Below, piece by piece: positions 62,254 through 64,000 of a stretch of DNA of 64,000 nt. The stretch's first letter is position 1; each line of letters starts with the position of its first letter. The DNA comes from Aromatoleum aromaticum EbN1. Its GTDB lineage: Bacteria > Pseudomonadota > Gammaproteobacteria > Burkholderiales > Rhodocyclaceae. Under the pieces are notes generated by a model. The model was given only the letters and a program-made list of their open reading frames with translations, ran no database searches and had not been told where the DNA came from. Location: the NCBI RefSeq assembly GCF_000025965.1, contig NC_006824.1:159671-223670 (forward strand). The letters run 5' to 3'. Position numbers and translations under genes: made by a program.

Positions 62254-63441
62254 ATGACACAGCGTGAAGTGGTCGTCGTCGGCGCGGCCAGAACGGCGAT
62301 CGGAACCTTCGGGGGCTCGCTGCGGGATGTTCCCCTGACCCGGCTGGGCACCGTCGCCGTCGAGGCGGCGCTCAAGCGCTCGGGGGTGAATCCGCAGGAG
62401 GTGGGGCACGTCGTAATGGGCAACGTGATTCCGACCGAGCCGCGTGACGCCTACCTCAGCCGGGTCGCCGCGATGGACGCCGGGGTCCCGAAGGAGACGC
62501 CCGCGTTCAACGTGAACCGGCTGTGTGGCTCTGCGCTCCAAGCCGTGGTGTCGGCGGCGCAGAGCATTCTGCTGAGTGATACCGACATCGCCATCGGCGG
62601 CGGTGCCGAAACGATGAGCCGTGGCGCCTATCTGCTGCCCGCCAGCCGCTGGGGCGCCCGGATGGGCGACAGCCAGGTCGTCGACTATATGAACGGTATC
62701 CTGCACGACCCTTGGAAGCGGATTCACATGGGCGTGACCGCGGAGAACGTCGCCGAACGTTATGGGATCACTCGCGAGATGCAGGACGAATTGGCCTTGG
62801 AGAGTCAACGCCGGGCGGCCAATGCGATCGCCGCCGGGTACTTCAAGGAGCAGATCGTGCCGGTGGAGGTGTCCTCCAGGCGGGGTGCGGTCCTGTTCGA
62901 CACCGACGAGCACGTGCGGGCGGACATGACGGCGGAAGCCCTGGTGAAGATGAAGCCGGTGTTCAAAAAGGAGGGCGGCACCGTCACGGCGGGTAACGCT
63001 TCGGGCATCAACGACGGTGCCGCTGCGCTCGTCCTGGCCGAGGCCGGACGCGCCGCCGCCCTGGGCCTCAGGCCGCTGGCGCGTCTGGTCGGCTACGCTC
63101 ATGCCGGCGTCGAGCCGGAGTATATGGGGATTGGCCCCGTCCCCGCGACCCAGCAGGTGCTGAAGCGATGTGGGCTGTCGATCAAGGATCTCGACGTAAT
63201 CGAAGCCAACGAGGCGTTTGCCGCGCAAGCCTATGCCGTCATCCGTGAGCTGGACCTCGATCCGGCGAAGGTCAATCCGAACGGCTCGGGGATTTCCCTC
63301 GGACATCCCGTCGGCGCCACCGGCGCGATCATCATCACGAAGGCGATCGCCGAGCTTCACCGGACCGGCGGCCGTTACGCGCTGGTGACTATGTGCATCG
63401 GCGGGGGCCAAGGCATCGCGGCCATCTTCGAGCGGCTCTAA
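62254..63441 (+). CDS. Acetyl-CoA C-acetyltransferase (second thiolase)
   Basis: 395 aa. Cys nucleophile at about 91 (FNVNRLCGSALQAVVSAA), NEAF box VIEANEAFAAQAYAVIREL, His in GISLGHPVGATGAIIITKA and Cys in VTMCIGGGQGIAAIFERL. Pairs with the Hbd-like enzyme for the last thiolytic step. Last gene of the run. Confidence 0.94.
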   Translation: MTQREVVVVGAARTAIGTFGGSLRDVPLTRLGTVAVEAALKRSGVNPQEVGHVVMGNVIPTEPRDAYLSRVAAMDAGVPKETPAFNVNRLCGSALQAVVSAAQSILLSDTDIAIGGGAETMSRGAYLLPASRWGARMGDSQVVDYMNGILHDPWKRIHMGVTAENVAERYGITREMQDELALESQRRAANAIAAGYFKEQIVPVEVSSRRGAVLFDTDEHVRADMTAEALVKMKPVFKKEGGTVTAGNASGINDGAAALVLAEAGRAAALGLRPLARLVGYAHAGVEPEYMGIGPVPATQQVLKRCGLSIKDLDVIEANEAFAAQAYAVIRELDLDPAKVNPNGSGISLGHPVGATGAIIITKAIAELHRTGGRYALVTMCIGGGQGIAAIFERL

Positions 63442-64000
63442 AATCGCCCAAAGCGCGCGCCGACCACGGCCGCACCAGTTCGGTGACACGGGCGTCTGTT
63501 GGTATTGCGGCTGTCGAGAACGCAGGTCGGTAACTCTGCCATCGGCCGGGCCGACAGGCACGCTCCTTCTTCGAGACAGGCGGGGGGCGGACCCTGAAAT
63601 CTCCCGGCCCGACCGTCTCTGCGCCGCCGCAGGCGGCGTCTCCACTTCACCGCCTGCGGCGGGCACTTTCCCAACAGCTCGCCAAGCACGATCAGTGCGG
63701 CCGCATTCCTACTAGTGCGATGCACGTCCGGTCCGGCGACCAGCCGTGGTCGCGTTGCCCGAGCCGGATACGCATGTCGCAGCCTCAGATTCGACGTGTC
63801 CGCGCCCGGTCCTGCCTCGGCCGATCGCGCTAACGCTGCTCACTGCGCACTTGCAAGATACTGGTGCAGGTGCGCGACGGTGCGCAGACGGCAGCACGTG
63901 GGAGGGGAGCAGCAAAGACCTGAAGGCGGCGTAGTTACTTGATTTAGACGCGATCAAAATATATTGATAGGTACAAACGTATAATGTACTATCAACATTT
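63442..64000. other. Right-end region with a hairpin and AT-rich promoter motif
   Basis: 559 bp without a supported gene. A perfect 13-bp stem (63624-63636 with 63650-63662) lies about 180 bp past the thiolase but has no U-run. AAAATATATT (63956-63965) within CGATCAAAATATATTGATAG, with TATAAT at 63981-63986, looks like the upstream region of a gene beyond the window. Confidence 0.45.

Noticed and set aside
61237..63666. 809-codon open frame on the minus strand
   Set aside because: It runs antisense to the clearly recognisable dehydrogenase and thiolase genes and has no family features.

Overview
The window looks like part of a large catabolic plasmid from a high-GC proteobacterium. A betaproteobacterium (Rhodocyclales/Burkholderiales type) is my best guess from codon bias, the insertion-sequence families and the DUF1302/DUF1329 genes; no rRNA or tRNA gene fixes the taxon. 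The plasmid call rests on a partial replication-type gene at the left edge and an adjacent parA-parB pair with palindromes beside it.

Layout. 1-3.5 kb: plasmid maintenance (partial rep, parB, parA). 3.5-6.7 kb: an IS630 copy, a nucleotidyltransferase gene with a small partner, and a broken tyrosine recombinase. 6.7-15.1 kb: nested mobile elements. An IS5-type element is split by an IS21-type element, whose istA is split by a serine-recombinase module, and an IS701 copy abuts the end. 15.2-23.7 kb: catabolic locus A (PQQ/cytochrome c dehydrogenase, broken flavoprotein, MOSC protein, RidA protein, SDR, MDR oxidoreductase, hydratase remnant). 23.7-27.5 kb: IS graveyard. 27.6-34.9 kb, minus strand: an enoyl-CoA hydratase and an apparently complete coenzyme F420 set in the order fbiC(cofGH)-npdG-cofE-cofD-cofC, with a PPOX-fold protein that probably uses F420. 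A GntR regulator diverges at 35.7 kb. 36.6-44.6 kb: IS701, IS5, IS256 and IS21 insertions in a decaying paralogue of locus A (SDR cut in three, PQQ/cytochrome c and flavoprotein remnants). 45.0-63.4 kb, plus strand: two catabolic runs. The first is aldo/keto reductase, acyl-CoA dehydrogenase, Ltp2-like thiolase and DUF35 partner. The second is acyl-CoA ligase, hydratase, dehydrogenase, thiolase, then YCF48-like protein, MMPL/RND transporter, DUF1302, DUF1329, SnoaL-like protein, a second dehydrogenase and a second thiolase.

How it may work together (inference): a hydrophobic, probably alicyclic or branched substrate crosses the envelope through the DUF1302/DUF1329/YCF48/RND module. It is oxidised by quinoprotein, flavoprotein, SDR, AKR or MDR enzymes, activated to a CoA thioester, and shortened by beta-oxidation plus a retro-aldol step (Ltp2/DUF35). 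Reduced F420, regenerated by NpdG from NADPH, would serve a reductase such as the PPOX protein. AT-rich AATATATT-type motifs recur upstream of these units and may be shared regulatory sites. The substrate cannot be named from the sequence.
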